This document shows, one piece after another, positions 30,241-30,961 of a stretch of 30,961 nt of DNA. The DNA comes from JBGQDM01 sp041495845 (GTDB lineage Bacteria; Acidobacteriota; Terriglobia; Terriglobales; Acidobacteriaceae). Where the stretch lies: assembly GCA_041495845.1 (NCBI GenBank), contig JBGQDM010000033.1:1-30961 (forward strand). The letters run 5' to 3'. The notes below the pieces were generated by a model. It was not told where the DNA came from. It was given only the letters and a program-made list of their open reading frames with translations, and searched no databases. The position numbers and the translations under genes were made by a program. Within the stretch, counting starts at the first letter, position 1, and the number at the start of each line of letters is the position of its first letter.

Positions 30241-30597
30241 ACTTGAGGCGTTAGCGCGGCCTCTGAGCCGCGCGCCGAAATCCCGAGCGTATTCTGGAGG
30301 GATCTCTTCCGCCAATCTGGTTCGCCGCTGTTCTCCCGGGTGTAGCTAAAAGCTAGAAGCTAAGAGCTAGAAGCCAAAAGCCAGCAGCTAAAATTCTCAA
30401 AGATCCTGAGGCCGATGCCTCACAACTGAATCGATTGGGTTGTTTCTTCAGGCTTGCGGCGCACAGTCGTCAGTTTTGCTTTGCCTCGCGCCCAGTTTTT
30501 GACGCGTGGAAAAGTTGCTGCCGCTCGAAATCCAGGTTCGAACACGGAGCGATCAGCGGAAAACTGACAACTGTTTTTATGCACCGAGTAAATTTTA
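30241..30597. other. 23S-5S internal spacer with heptamer repeat
   Basis: About 357 bases between the two rRNA genes, longer than the ~100 bases usual for this spacer. No tRNA is seen. It contains seven tandem copies of AGCTARA-like heptamers at 30344-30392. Confidence 0.7.
30344..30392. repeat. Heptanucleotide tandem repeat, 7 units
   Basis: Units: AGCTAAA, AGCTAGA, AGCTAAG, AGCTAGA, AGCCAAA, AGCCAGC, AGCTAAA. Exactly 49 bp, in the 23S-5S spacer. Confidence 0.85.

Positions 30598-30961
<364 letters not shown>

Overview
The window reads as a chromosomal segment of an Acidobacteriota-like soil bacterium. The support is moderately high GC, a 144-residue secreted protein of a type common in that phylum, a long TPR protein with a Pro/Ala-rich linker, a Sec-exported Rhs protein, and interspersed repeats of a kind seen in such genomes. 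No 16S or tRNA gene is visible, so the phylum assignment is inference. The right edge enters an rRNA operon on the minus strand (3' end of 23S, then 5S).

Layout. 1-2235: C-terminal part of a beta-propeller/carbohydrate-binding secreted protein, a terminator, and a multi-TM membrane protein. 2329-3197: a two-gene unit consisting of an exported RNase A-like (CdiA-CT type) toxin and an ATGA-overlapping CdiI_2-like immunity protein, running convergently into a LysR regulator. 4280-9710: secreted protein, coiled-coil/winged-helix protein, citrate synthase (gltA) with a terminator, and a TPR scaffold. 9772-15438: small membrane protein, LOG-family protein, thiamine-phosphate synthase, Tat-exported FAD oxidoreductase, aldo/keto reductase, holin-like membrane protein and NTF2-like secreted protein. 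15506-18065: hemerythrin-like protein, then a class C beta-lactamase lying between two same-orientation IS5-type insertion-sequence ends, then a RelE/RHH toxin-antitoxin pair with an 18-bp palindromic operator. 18112-22019: glutamine synthetase, HpcH/HpaI aldolase, YceH and a PD-(D/E)XK nuclease-like protein. 22020-22942: a repeat-rich island without genes.

22943-29150 is a polymorphic-toxin locus. It holds a Sec-exported Rhs protein with an unrecognised C-terminal tip, a candidate immunity gene, a duplicated stretch of about 490 bp of the Rhs core, and a frameshifted orphan 3' core ending in a phospholipase A2-like tip with a small membrane protein behind it. 29151-30120 holds paired hairpin repeats and a truncated IS110-family transposase. 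Its 5' region is strongly structured and its coding sequence runs into tandem repeats of about 48 bp. The rRNA genes follow, with a long 23S-5S spacer that contains a heptamer tandem repeat.

The housekeeping genes (gltA, thiE, glnA, yceH) look independent of each other rather than one pathway. The common thread of the accessory regions is conflict: two kinds of toxin/immunity cassette, a TA pair, a beta-lactamase and a lone nuclease, with mobile-element debris next to several of them. At several genes a TAnnnT box lies only a few bases before the start codon, which suggests frequent leaderless transcription.
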